Shown here piece after piece: positions 5,263 through 12,428 of a stretch of DNA of 20,773 bases. The number at the start of each line of letters is the position of its first letter. Position 1 is the stretch's first letter. The notes under the pieces were generated by a model. It made no database searches. It was not told the DNA's origin and saw nothing but the letters and a program-made list of their open reading frames with translations. The translations under genes and the position numbers were made by a program. Source of the DNA: Lentzea aerocolonigenes (lineage in GTDB: Bacteria > Actinomycetota > Actinomycetes > Mycobacteriales > Pseudonocardiaceae); the NCBI RefSeq assembly GCF_000955955.1, contig NZ_JYJG01000428.1:1-20773 (forward strand), read 5' to 3'.

Positions 5263-8055
5263 GTGCGCCGATCTCGAAGAGGCACGACGTTAGTCACCGC
5301 AGGTACCGCAGTACTTCTGGCCGCACTCACCGCTGTCACGCCGGCTCAAGCCGATCCGGTCAAGGCGGCCAAGACCATCACCGACCGCACGGCGTCTCAA
5401 ATCGCCGCGCTGCAGAGCATCAAGAAGTCGCTCACCCCAGCTGAGTCCAAAGTGGACAGCACGCTCGTCGTGGAGGCGCGCAAGCGCACCCAGATCGGGA
5501 CGAGTGCCCTTCCGCAGGTGCAGACCGGCGTCGCCGTGACGTCGAAGGCCACCACGCTCGTGGACATCCGCGCCAAGCAGTACTCCGAGGACCTGGTCAA
5601 CGCTGTCCGCGCGGCGGGCGGACAGATCCGGGCAGTGTCCGAAGAGAACCGCACCGTGCGCGCTGAGGTGCCGCTGTCGAAGCTCGCCGAGATCGCCGGA
5701 CGTTCGGACGTCACGCGCGTCGAGGTGGGTAGCGACGCGATGACGCAGGACGTGAAGAACAAGCGGGACAACAAGAACCGCAAGCAAGCTCCGTCCAAGG
5801 AGGACAAGTCCCGCGAGATCGAGCGCCGGCTCGCCGAGAAGCAGATGTCGGTGCAGGCGGCCAAGGTCAGCGAGAGCGACAAGGCCCACGCGGCCGAGGC
5901 GGCACGTGGTTCGTTCCACGTGACCGGTGTCGGCGTGAAGCTGTGCGCGCTGTCGGACGGTGTCAGCTCGCTCGCGGTGTCGCAGGCATCCGGTGAGCTG
6001 CCGAACGTCGACGTCCTTCCGGGCCAGCAGGGTTCCGGTGACGAGGGCACGGCGATGCTCGAGATCCTGCACGACATCGCGCCCAACGCTGAGCTCGGCT
6101 TCGCGACGGCGTTCAACGGTGACGCGAGCTTCGCCGACAACATCAAGAAGCTGCGCTTCCAGCTCGGCTGCGACGTGATCGTCGACGACGTCATCTACTT
6201 CAACGAGTCGCCGTTCCAGGACGGCATCATCGCGCGCGCCGTGGACGCGGTCGCCGCGGACGGCGCGCTGTTCTTCTCCAGCGCCGGCAACCAGGGCAAC
6301 GTCGCGGACGGCACGGCGGGCCACTGGGAGGGCCAGTTCGTCGACTCCGGTGTGGGCGTGGGCAAGTTCGCCGGCACCGCGCACGACTTCAACCCGGACC
6401 CGAACGCGAAGCAGCTGTTCAACCCGCTGTCGAACTTCTCCGGTGACACCCCGGTGACGCTGCAGTGGGCCGACCCGCTCGGCCAGTCGTTCAACGACTA
6501 CGACCTCTACCTGGTCAACGCCCAGGGCAACGTCGTCACGTTCAGCCAGAACAACCAGGACGGCGCGCAGGACCCGTTCGAGCGCCTCAACACCCCGGCG
6601 AGCTCCACCGGCACGCGGCTCGCGGTCGTGAAGTTCCGCGGTGACGACAAGTACATCGACCTGTCGCTGTTCGGCGGCCGTTTCGCCGACTCCAGCGACG
6701 GGCTCAAGAAGTTCGTCACGCCGGGCATGACGCGCGGCCACTCGGCGGCGAAGGGCGCGATCTCGGTCGCGGCCGCTCCTGCCGCCGCGGCGCTGCCGTT
6801 CGACCTCGAGCCCGGCGACCCGGCCAACCCGAAGGGCCCGTTCCCGGAGGCGTACAACAGCGCGCAGAAGCCGGAGCGCTTCACCTCCGACGGTCCGCGC
6901 AAGACGTTCTTCGCGCCCGACGGCACGCCTTTGGCCGAGACCCGGCAGAAGCCGGACATCACCGCGGCTGACGGTGTCACCACGTCGGTGCCGGGCTTCG
7001 CACCGTTCTTCGGCACGTCGGCCGCGGCTCCGAACGCCGCCGCGATCGCCGGTCTGATCCTGTCCGGCAACCCGACGCTCAAGCCCGCCGATGTCCGCGA
7101 GGCCCTGGTCTCGACGGCGATCGACATCGTCGAATCCGGCGTGGACAACCGCACCGGTGCCGGCATCGTGATGGCGGACAAGGCTCTCGCCTACACGGGT
7201 GCGTCCCCGCAGGCGCTGGCCCGCGCCGGGCGCCCGACGATCGTCAACGACACCGACGGCAGCCAGTACCTCAAGCCGGGCACCACTTCCACGGTGACCG
7301 TGCCGGTGACGAACAACGGAGATGGTTCTGCCGCTTCGACTTCCGTCGTGCTGACCACTTCGTCTCCTGGCGTGACCATTGCGCCGCGGTCGAAGTACTA
7401 CGGCAACATCGACGTCGGGCAGACGGTTTCCAACACCTACAAGGTGACGGTGCCGGCTTCGGCTGCTCTCGGGTCCGCGGTCAAGCTGGACGCTCGGGTG
7501 ACCTTCTCCGGGGCGACCTCGCCCACGGCGGAGTCGTTCACCTACCGGGTCGGTGAGCCTTCCCGCGAGTTCAAGTCGTTCGCCTACACCGGGGCTCCGG
7601 TCGCCATTCCGGACAACGATCAGACCGGTGTGTCGATCTCGGTGCCGGTTGCCGGGGTCGGTGGGGCTTCGAACCTGAAGCTCTCGATCGACGGCGCCAC
7701 CTGCTCGGCCGCGGACGGCGCCACGACCGTGGGCATCGACCACACCTTCGTCGGTGACCTGGTCGGCACGCTGACGTCGCCGTCCGGCAAGTCCGTGACG
7801 CTGTTCTCGCGGTCCGGTGGGGGCGGGAACAACATCTGCCAGGCCGTGTTCGACGACTCGGCCACGCGGTCGTTCTCGTCCGCACTGGCAGGGGACGCGC
7901 CGTTCACCGGGTCCTGGAAGCCCGCGACGGGGACGTTGTCCTCGCTGCTGGCCGACCCCGCGGACGGCAACTGGACGTTCAAGGTCCAGGACGTCGTCGG
8001 CTCGGACAAGGGCTCGATCCGCTCGGTGACGCTGCACGTCGCCGGCTGGATCTGA
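5263..8055 (+). CDS. Secreted subtilase/S53-like serine peptidase with C-terminal P domain
   Basis: The 930-residue product starts with a Sec signal peptide (MRRSRRG, a hydrophobic core, likely cleavage after AQA at residue 30), then a propeptide-like Lys/Arg-rich stretch to about 215. The peptidase domain has Asp232 (ALSDGVSS), Ser586 (FFGTSAAAPNAAAIAG) and Asn343 (FFSSAGNQGN, oxyanion hole). Where subtilisins have HGT the sequence reads DEGTAMLEILHDIAPNAEL, so Glu261 takes the place of the catalytic His. This pattern belongs to the S53-like peptidase group. About residues 660-765 look like a CARDB-type beta domain, and about 770-930 are a proprotein convertase P domain (DHTFVGDLVGTLTSPSG, FTGSWKP, GNWTFKVQD). 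The GTG at 5263 is chosen because GGGGGAGA lies 6 bases before it and the signal peptide follows directly. It is probably an extracellular protease; the substrate is unknown. A strong terminator follows. Confidence 0.92.
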   Translation: MRRSRRGTTLVTAGTAVLLAALTAVTPAQADPVKAAKTITDRTASQIAALQSIKKSLTPAESKVDSTLVVEARKRTQIGTSALPQVQTGVAVTSKATTLVDIRAKQYSEDLVNAVRAAGGQIRAVSEENRTVRAEVPLSKLAEIAGRSDVTRVEVGSDAMTQDVKNKRDNKNRKQAPSKEDKSREIERRLAEKQMSVQAAKVSESDKAHAAEAARGSFHVTGVGVKLCALSDGVSSLAVSQASGELPNVDVLPGQQGSGDEGTAMLEILHDIAPNAELGFATAFNGDASFADNIKKLRFQLGCDVIVDDVIYFNESPFQDGIIARAVDAVAADGALFFSSAGNQGNVADGTAGHWEGQFVDSGVGVGKFAGTAHDFNPDPNAKQLFNPLSNFSGDTPVTLQWADPLGQSFNDYDLYLVNAQGNVVTFSQNNQDGAQDPFERLNTPASSTGTRLAVVKFRGDDKYIDLSLFGGRFADSSDGLKKFVTPGMTRGHSAAKGAISVAAAPAAAALPFDLEPGDPANPKGPFPEAYNSAQKPERFTSDGPRKTFFAPDGTPLAETRQKPDITAADGVTTSVPGFAPFFGTSAAAPNAAAIAGLILSGNPTLKPADVREALVSTAIDIVESGVDNRTGAGIVMADKALAYTGASPQALARAGRPTIVNDTDGSQYLKPGTTSTVTVPVTNNGDGSAASTSVVLTTSSPGVTIAPRSKYYGNIDVGQTVSNTYKVTVPASAALGSAVKLDARVTFSGATSPTAESFTYRVGEPSREFKSFAYTGAPVAIPDNDQTGVSISVPVAGVGGASNLKLSIDGATCSAADGATTVGIDHTFVGDLVGTLTSPSGKSVTLFSRSGGGGNNICQAVFDDSATRSFSSALAGDAPFTGSWKPATGTLSSLLADPADGNWTFKVQDVVGSDKGSIRSVTLHVAGWI

Positions 8056-8068
8056 TGAGCTAGCAAGG

Positions 8069-8100
8069 AAAAGGGCCCCCGGCACGCCGGGGGCCCTTTT
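8069..8100. terminator. Strong bidirectional terminator after the peptidase gene
   Basis: This is a perfect 15-base inverted repeat: AAAAGGGCCCCCGG on one arm and CCGGGGGCCCTTTT on the other, with only a few bases at the tip. The T run on each strand lets it serve both the peptidase gene and the converging XRE-type gene (stop at 8116). Confidence 0.95.
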
Positions 8101-8115
8101 CGATGAAGCCTGCGT

Positions 8116-9114
8116 CTAGCGGTTCGGCCATTCCCAGCGGATGCCGAACACGCCTGGACCGAAGCCGAGCGCCACCGCGTGCACGCCGCCGCCCGAGTCC
8201 AGGGTCAGGTTCCGGCGCCGCGACGGGGTTTCGTCGCCGGCCGGGACGCTGTACTGCTGCACGCGCGTGTACTGCTGCACGCGCGACGGCAGGTTCGCCT
8301 CGTCGAACCGGACCTCGATGACGTACTCGCGGACCGGAAGACGGAACTTGCGCGCGAACGTGTTGTTGCCCTTCGGCGCGTGACCCTCCGGGAACACCAG
8401 CTGGTATTCCATGATGAGCGTCTCGCCGCGCGTCAGGGGACGTTCGAACATCATCTCCGCGACCATGATGTTGGCTTCGTGGTCGCGGGCGATGCGGCCC
8501 AGGTGGCAGTTGCGCACGTTCACGATCTCGGGGAGAACGTCGCTCTCCTCGGTCTCGAAGACGAGCGCCCAGCGGTCAGGGCCGTCTTGCTCTGCACGGA
8601 GGATCTGGCGCACCCACACGGATTTCTGCCCGCCGTCGGCAGAGATCTCGATGCGGTCGTGCTGACTGATCCTGCCGAGCTTCAGGTCGGATGACGTGTC
8701 GACCTTCGAGAGCAGGTTCGCGACCCGCTCACGACGCGCCCAGAGGGCGTCGATCGGCATCATCGTCGTCGGGCGGCATCGGCGGCCTCGCGGACGAGGT
8801 GGACCGAGCAGCGCCGAAAGACCTGACTGAGGCACGCCCAGGACCGACTCGAGGTGCCGCAGCGCCTCCAGCGATTCAGGGCGTTCAGGCCTTCGCCGTC
8901 CTGACTGCCAGTAGCTGAGCGTCGCGACGCTGATCGTCACGCCGCGCAGTGCCAACCGGTGCTGAATGCGGTCGAGGCTGAGTCGGCTCGCCTTGATCGC
9001 AGCCCTCAACGCTTCCGGGAACGGTCCCGTGGTCAAGAGTTGCGTAAGGCTGCCGTGGCCCGTTGAGTCACTGTCGTCAACGGTCAGTGTTGGTCGACCG
9101 GCAGCAGTCGTCAT
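8116..9114 (-). CDS. XRE-family helix-turn-helix transcriptional regulator
   Basis: The 332-residue protein begins with a variable region, followed by an XRE-like HTH at about 35-105 (FPEALRAAIKASRLSLDRIQ, then VTISVATLSYWQSGRRRPERPESLEALRHLESVLG). About residues 150-310 are rich in predicted beta strands and show no catalytic motif I recognise; they may be a ligand-sensing domain. This layout is common in Pseudonocardiaceae and Streptomyces and has no assigned function that I know. The ATG at 9114 has GGGGAG five bases upstream. An 18-base tandem duplication (RVQQYT, RVQQYS) lies near residues 277-288. The gene converges on the peptidase gene, sharing its terminator, and diverges from the methyltransferase-like gene with a 206-base gap. 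Confidence 0.8.
   Translation of the reverse strand: MTTAAGRPTLTVDDSDSTGHGSLTQLLTTGPFPEALRAAIKASRLSLDRIQHRLALRGVTISVATLSYWQSGRRRPERPESLEALRHLESVLGVPQSGLSALLGPPRPRGRRCRPTTMMPIDALWARRERVANLLSKVDTSSDLKLGRISQHDRIEISADGGQKSVWVRQILRAEQDGPDRWALVFETEESDVLPEIVNVRNCHLGRIARDHEANIMVAEMMFERPLTRGETLIMEYQLVFPEGHAPKGNNTFARKFRLPVREYVIEVRFDEANLPSRVQQYTRVQQYSVPAGDETPSRRRNLTLDSGGGVHAVALGFGPGVFGIRWEWPNR
8251..8286. repeat. 18-bp tandem duplication inside the XRE-type gene
   Basis: Copies at 8251-8268 and 8269-8286 differ only at the last base. The duplication is in frame and repeats the residues RVQQY plus one. It is the second such in-frame slippage duplication in the window. Confidence 0.9.
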
Positions 9115-9307
9115 GGTGACTCCCCGCTGTCATAAGATCACGCCCCAGTGACCCTACCCGTCCGTGAACATCGCTGGTCGGAGCCGGATGGAGTCAATGG
9201 TTAATCCATACGGTTGATGAGTTCACGCTTTCGAGACCCATCTGTCAAGCGTTCCGAACCGATCAGTAACATCTCTGTGCCCTGCACGCCTCGTAATGAG
9301 ATGGCTC

Positions 9308-9320
9308 TAGTGTGTGCACG
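9308..9320 (+). promoter_or_regulatory. Candidate leaderless promoter -10 of the methyltransferase-like gene
   Basis: TAGTGT (9308-9313) is followed by exactly seven bases and the GTG at 9321. No ribosome binding site precedes that GTG. The rest of the 206-base gap between this gene and the divergent regulator (9115-9320) shows no RNA gene, no clear operator and no other coding frame. Confidence 0.45.
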
Positions 9321-9845
9321 GTGAACGACCTCGACGTGCTGACCTCCGTGGCCGGCGCGGTGCTCGGACCCGGTCCGCACGCGGTCGTCGACCTGCTCGA
9401 CGTTGTTCCCGGCGTCCAGGTGGACGCGGTGCGGGCCACGGACGACCTGCTGCCCAGGCTCGCGCACGAGGAGTCCCTCGCCAACATCCTGATGCTCGCC
9501 CACGCGTCGTTGAGACCTGGTGGGGTTCTGGTGGCCGCCGTGCCCGAGCTGGACCGGCTCGGCGCGCTCAGACCGACTGCCCCTCCGCCCAAGGTGAATG
9601 GCGACCGGGTCACGGTGCAGCTCTGGGACTGGGCTCCTGACGGCCTGTCGTACGGCCTGGAGGTCGTAACGCTGCTGAGGGGTACCTCGGGGTGGGAAAT
9701 CGCGGCGACGGCCTCCACGCGGCACAGGGTCCTCCCGGCCGCCGAGATGGAGCAGGCCCTGAACGCCGCCGGGTTCATGAGCGTTCAACGACTTTCGCCG
9801 CACGAGAGCGGCTACCGCGTGCCCGTGTGGGTGGCGGTCAGGTGA
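9321..9845 (+). CDS. Methyltransferase-like protein lacking the SAM-binding N-terminal part
   Basis: The 174-residue product resembles the second half of class I SAM-dependent methyltransferases: DAVRATDDLLPRLAHEESLA followed by LASLRPGG-type residues (ASLRPGGVLVAAVPELDRL), and later RHRVLPAAEMEQALNAAGF, a usual C-terminal block. The glycine-rich motif I (normally xDLGCGTG) is not seen; the N-terminus has only a short GPGPHAVVDLLDVVPG stretch. It is therefore truncated or degenerate and may not bind SAM. The GTG at 9321 fits a leaderless start; the GTG at 9312 is an alternative. Its stop overlaps the start of the next gene (GTGA at 9842-9845), so the two are translationally coupled. Coding bias is normal, which argues against simple decay. 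Confidence 0.65.
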   Translation: MNDLDVLTSVAGAVLGPGPHAVVDLLDVVPGVQVDAVRATDDLLPRLAHEESLANILMLAHASLRPGGVLVAAVPELDRLGALRPTAPPPKVNGDRVTVQLWDWAPDGLSYGLEVVTLLRGTSGWEIAATASTRHRVLPAAEMEQALNAAGFMSVQRLSPHESGYRVPVWVAVR

Positions 9846-10519
9846 GCCGGGTGCGGCCGGTTCCCGGTGGGCGGGCCGTCGAGGTCGAACCGGAACGCGT
9901 CGAGGGCTGGATCGCCAGGTTCGCGGAGCGGCACGGCGCCGTCCAGACCCGCATCGACGACCACGTGCGCATCACCGCCGCGGACGGCGCGACAGCCACG
10001 TTCAAAACGCGCGGCGGCACCTCTGTAGAAGAGGTGATTGAAAATCTGACCACTCCGCGCCGGATCGGCCTGGTCCTCGTGCGGCTCGGCGGACACAGCG
10101 TCGGGGTGGCGAACGGCGGCAAGGTCGAGGTGTCGGCCACGGACCGCAAGCAGGTGCACGGTCGCATCAGGGCCGGCGGGTGGTCGCAGCAGCGGTTCGC
10201 CCGGCGCCGCGAGGGTCAGGCCCGCGTCGCGTTGCAGGCCGCCGCGGACGACGTGTTCCGGGTGCTGGTGCCGAGACTCGCCCAGCTGGACAGCGTCGTG
10301 CTGGGCGGCGACTGGCAGGCGTTGGACGTCCTGCGCAACGACCGCAGGCTGCGAGACGTCTTCAGCAAGGCCGAGGAACGGGTGCTGGACGTCCCCGAAC
10401 CGCGGCGCGCGATTCTCGACGAGGCCGCCGAACGGGCTCGTTGCGTCGAGATCGTGATCCAGGACACACGGGCAACCGGACCGGGGGCCGACCGCATGGA
10501 TACGGGTGAGGGTGCCTGA
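9842..10519 (+). CDS. acVLRF1 family peptidyl-tRNA hydrolase (Vms1-like release factor)
   Basis: The 225-residue product matches the actinobacterial VLRF1 family, related to eukaryotic Vms1/ANKZF1 and the eRF1 fold, which release nascent chains from tRNA on stalled or split ribosomes. Hallmarks are VPGGRAVEVEPERVEGWIARF near the N-terminus, VLVRLGGHSVGVANGGKV, the signature KQVHGRIRAGGWSQQRFARRREGQA (about 100-125) that carries the Gln/Arg-rich catalytic loop, and LDSVVLGGDWQALD. The last ~15 residues, after VIQDT, are probably not conserved. The GTG at 9842 overlaps the stop of the methyltransferase-like gene by four bases. The next gene starts 31 bases downstream. The cellular role is inferred from the family; I recall no experimental study of this branch. 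Confidence 0.82.
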   Translation: MSRVRPVPGGRAVEVEPERVEGWIARFAERHGAVQTRIDDHVRITAADGATATFKTRGGTSVEEVIENLTTPRRIGLVLVRLGGHSVGVANGGKVEVSATDRKQVHGRIRAGGWSQQRFARRREGQARVALQAAADDVFRVLVPRLAQLDSVVLGGDWQALDVLRNDRRLRDVFSKAEERVLDVPEPRRAILDEAAERARCVEIVIQDTRATGPGADRMDTGEGA

Positions 10520-10550
10520 TCCTGGCGCCACTGACCTGCTGGAGTCGCAA

Positions 10551-10943
10551 GTGCGCAAACGAATGGTGATCGTGGCGGGAGCCGTGGCCCTGGGGGCCAT
10601 CGGCATCGCGGTGCCCGCGCTGGCGCTGAGCGGCGGAGGCAACCCCGCGCAGCCCACGACGTCGGCTCCGCAACCTCCGTCGACCACTGTCACGACTTCG
10701 CCGGGAGCCCCGTCGTCGACGGTGACGACCTCGCCGGGAGCCCCTTCGTCCACGGTGACCACCTCGCCGGGGGAACCGACGAGCTACCCGCCGACCACGT
10801 GGTCGCCTCCGAGCACGTCGACCCCGCCGATGCCGACGCAGTCGACGATCCTGACCACTCCGCCGATGCCGACGCAGTCGACGATCTCGACGACTCCGCC
10901 GATGCCAACGCAGCCGCCGGTCTCGACGACCCCGGCTCGGTGA
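10551..10943 (+). CDS. Membrane-anchored or secreted protein with Pro/Thr/Ser repeat tail
   Basis: The 130-residue product has MRKRM followed by a hydrophobic segment (VIVAGAVALGAIGIAVPALA), then an extracellular tail made almost only of Pro, Thr and Ser. The tail holds two repeat sets: an 11-residue unit (VTTSPGAPSST) about 2.7 times and a 12-residue unit (PPMPTQSTILTT type) three times. It is either a lipid-free anchored protein or a secreted mucin-like protein; no enzyme motif is visible. The GTG at 10551 is preceded by GGAG with 6 bases spacing. The gene lies just upstream of the sigma factor gene, whose ribosome binding site overlaps its stop codon, so the two are probably coupled. Function is unknown. 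Confidence 0.7.
   Translation: MRKRMVIVAGAVALGAIGIAVPALALSGGGNPAQPTTSAPQPPSTTVTTSPGAPSSTVTTSPGAPSSTVTTSPGEPTSYPPTTWSPPSTSTPPMPTQSTILTTPPMPTQSTISTTPPMPTQPPVSTTPAR
10689..10931 (+). repeat. Two sets of in-frame coding repeats (33 bp and 36 bp units)
   Basis: A 33-base unit runs from 10689 for about 2.7 copies (VTTSPGAPSST), and a 36-base unit fills 10824-10931 in three copies (PPMPTQST-x-x-TT). Copies are near identical at the DNA level with a few third-position differences. Length variation between strains is likely. Confidence 0.85.
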
Positions 10944-10956
10944 GGAGTCACCGCTG
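10942..10956 (+). promoter_or_regulatory. Ribosome binding site that points to a CTG start codon
   Basis: GAGGAG at 10942-10947 is followed by six bases and CTG at 10954. It overlaps the TGA of the upstream gene. No ATG, GTG or TTG lies at a suitable distance, while the reading frame from this CTG leads directly into conserved sigma region 2. Confidence 0.6.
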
Positions 10957-11457
10957 AACTGGGAGGCCGAGTTCACCGACTGCTTCGACCGGTGCGCCGA
11001 CTCGATGCGCTTCACGGCGTACTTGTTGTGCGGCAACTGGCACGAGGCAGAGGACGTGATGCAGTCGGCGTTCTTGAAGCTCTACCTGGCCGGTCCGAAG
11101 CTCAGCGACCGGTCGGGGCTCGAACCGTACCTGCGCCAGATCATCGTCCGGACGTTCCTCGCCGAACGCCGGAAAGTGCGCTGGCGCAGGGAGAAGCTGA
11201 CTGACGCACCCCCAGAGGGCCTGTCCTCCGCCGCAGGGGCGGAGGACAGGCTCGTGGTGTGGCAGGCGCTCACCGCCGTGCCCGCACGGCAGCGCGCTGT
11301 CCTCGTGCTGCGCTTTTGGCACGATCTCAGCGTCGAGGAGACGGCGGCCGCGCTGAGCTGTTCGACGGGCACGGTGAAGTCGCAGAGCAGCAAGGGCCTG
11401 GAGACGTTGCGGCGCAAGCTGGGGCCTGAGTTCGATCAGTTGAGGCTGGAGGTGTGA
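10954..11457 (+). CDS. SigE-family ECF RNA polymerase sigma factor (probable CTG start)
   Basis: The 167-residue product is an ECF sigma factor of the Streptomyces SigE-like family. Region 2 is FTAYLLCGNWHEAEDVMQSAFLKLYLAGPKL (about 20-50). Region 4 is PARQRAVLVLRFWHDLSVEETAAALSCSTGTVKSQSSKGLETLRRKL (about 107-155). The only ATG (11005) would remove the first helix of region 2 and has no ribosome binding site. Reading from CTG at 10954 gives (M)NWEAEFTDCFDRCADSMRFTAYLL, which restores the expected family length and has GAGGAG six bases upstream. The stop overlaps the next gene (TGATG), so the sigma factor is probably coupled to a membrane protein that may act as its anti-sigma factor. Target promoters are unknown. 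Confidence 0.88.
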   Translation: MNWEAEFTDCFDRCADSMRFTAYLLCGNWHEAEDVMQSAFLKLYLAGPKLSDRSGLEPYLRQIIVRTFLAERRKVRWRREKLTDAPPEGLSSAAGAEDRLVVWQALTAVPARQRAVLVLRFWHDLSVEETAAALSCSTGTVKSQSSKGLETLRRKLGPEFDQLRLEV

Positions 11458-11933
11458 TGGTTCGCGAAGACGACCTGCGGGCGACTTTCTCCGCTCTGCA
11501 CGGTGAAGAGGCGCCGCCGCGTGCCGTCACGGCCGCCGACCTCATCCAGCGCGGCCAGGCCGTGCGGACCCGCCGGCGCACCGTCGCCGTGGTCGGGACC
11601 GCGCTCGCGACCGTGGGCGTCGTGGCCGTGGCGCTCGTCGTGCTGCCGCCCGCGACGCCGCCGGAACCGCTGGTGCCGGGGCCTTCCACGACGTCGCCGA
11701 CGCCGACGTCGACACCGCTGCCGACTTCGCCCGCGCTGTCCACGACGCCGTCGAGCACGGGCGAGTCGACGCGGACCACGGTGCCTCCGCCGAACTCGAC
11801 CCAGCAGGGGAAGCCGCCGCCGATGCAGACGACGACCTCGCCCAGCACGCCGCCGACGCCGGGCATGCCGACGACGATCAATCCGGCCTCGTCGTCCATC
11901 CACGTCGAGTCGATGCCGCCGACGTCCCGCTGA
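11457..11933 (+). CDS. Single-pass membrane protein, candidate anti-sigma factor, with Pro/Thr/Ser tail
   Basis: The 158-residue product has a cytoplasmic N-terminus of about 40 residues (REDDLRATFSALHGEEAPPRAVTAADLIQRGQAVRTRRR), one membrane segment (VAVVGTALATVGVVAVALVVL), and an outside tail of Pro, Thr and Ser. No zinc anti-sigma HxxxCxxC motif is present. Its place directly after the sigma factor gene, with overlapping stop and start (TGATG), is typical of anti-sigma factors, and the N-terminal helical part could bind the sigma factor. That role is inferred from context only. GGAGG lies four bases before the ATG; a GTG at 11454 is the alternative start. The tail resembles that of the gene on the other side of the sigma factor gene. 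Confidence 0.65.
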   Translation: MVREDDLRATFSALHGEEAPPRAVTAADLIQRGQAVRTRRRTVAVVGTALATVGVVAVALVVLPPATPPEPLVPGPSTTSPTPTSTPLPTSPALSTTPSSTGESTRTTVPPPNSTQQGKPPPMQTTTSPSTPPTPGMPTTINPASSSIHVESMPPTSR

Positions 11934-11951
11934 GCGGCAGAATCCCGGGGC

Positions 11952-12428
11952 ATGACTGCTCAGATCCGGCTCGTCGAGGTCACCCGGGAGAACCGCGACG
12001 CGGTGATCGCCGTGCGTGTGCACCCCGCGCAGGAGCGTTTCGTCGCGTCCGTCGAGACATCCTTCCGGCACGCTTCGGAAAATCCAGAGGCGAAACCCTG
12101 GTTCCGCGCGGTCTACGACGGTGACGTGCCGGTCGGGTTCGTGATGGTGAGCTGGAACCTGGTGCCCGGGCCGGAGATGCGCGGGCCGTACTTCCTGTGG
12201 CGGCTGCTCGTCGACGCGAAGCAGCAGGGCCGCGGTTACGGCACGGCGATCCTCGACGAGGTCGTGCGGCTGATCCGAGCGGACGGGGCGACCGAGCTGA
12301 TCACCAGCTACGTGCCGGGTGAGGGGTGCCCCGAGCCGTTCTACCGCCGCTACGGCTTCGTGCCGACGGGCGAGATCGACGGGGACGGCGAGGTCGTGCT
12401 GAGCCTGGATCTCAGCGCGCGACCGTGA
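11952..12428 (+). CDS. GNAT family N-acetyltransferase
   Basis: The 158-residue product has the GNAT fold with an acetyl-CoA-binding motif A, FLWRLLVDAKQQGRGYGTAIL (about 82-102, Q-x-x-G-x-G), and motif B, EPFYRRYGFVPTGEI. The N-terminal IRLVEVTRENRDAVIAVRVHPAQ block is like spermine/spermidine acetyltransferase-type members, so small amines or aminoglycoside-like compounds are possible substrates; this cannot be decided here. The ATG at 11952 lies 18 bases after the upstream stop with only a weak CGGGG as binding site. The 3' end overlaps the convergent reductase gene by 17 bases. Confidence 0.85.
   Translation: MTAQIRLVEVTRENRDAVIAVRVHPAQERFVASVETSFRHASENPEAKPWFRAVYDGDVPVGFVMVSWNLVPGPEMRGPYFLWRLLVDAKQQGRGYGTAILDEVVRLIRADGATELITSYVPGEGCPEPFYRRYGFVPTGEIDGDGEVVLSLDLSARP

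Noticed and set aside
5290..8085. Long minus-strand frame opposite the peptidase gene
   Set aside because: Its translation is Arg/Val/Glu-rich low-complexity shadow sequence. The peptidase frame has signal peptide, active-site motifs and a P domain.
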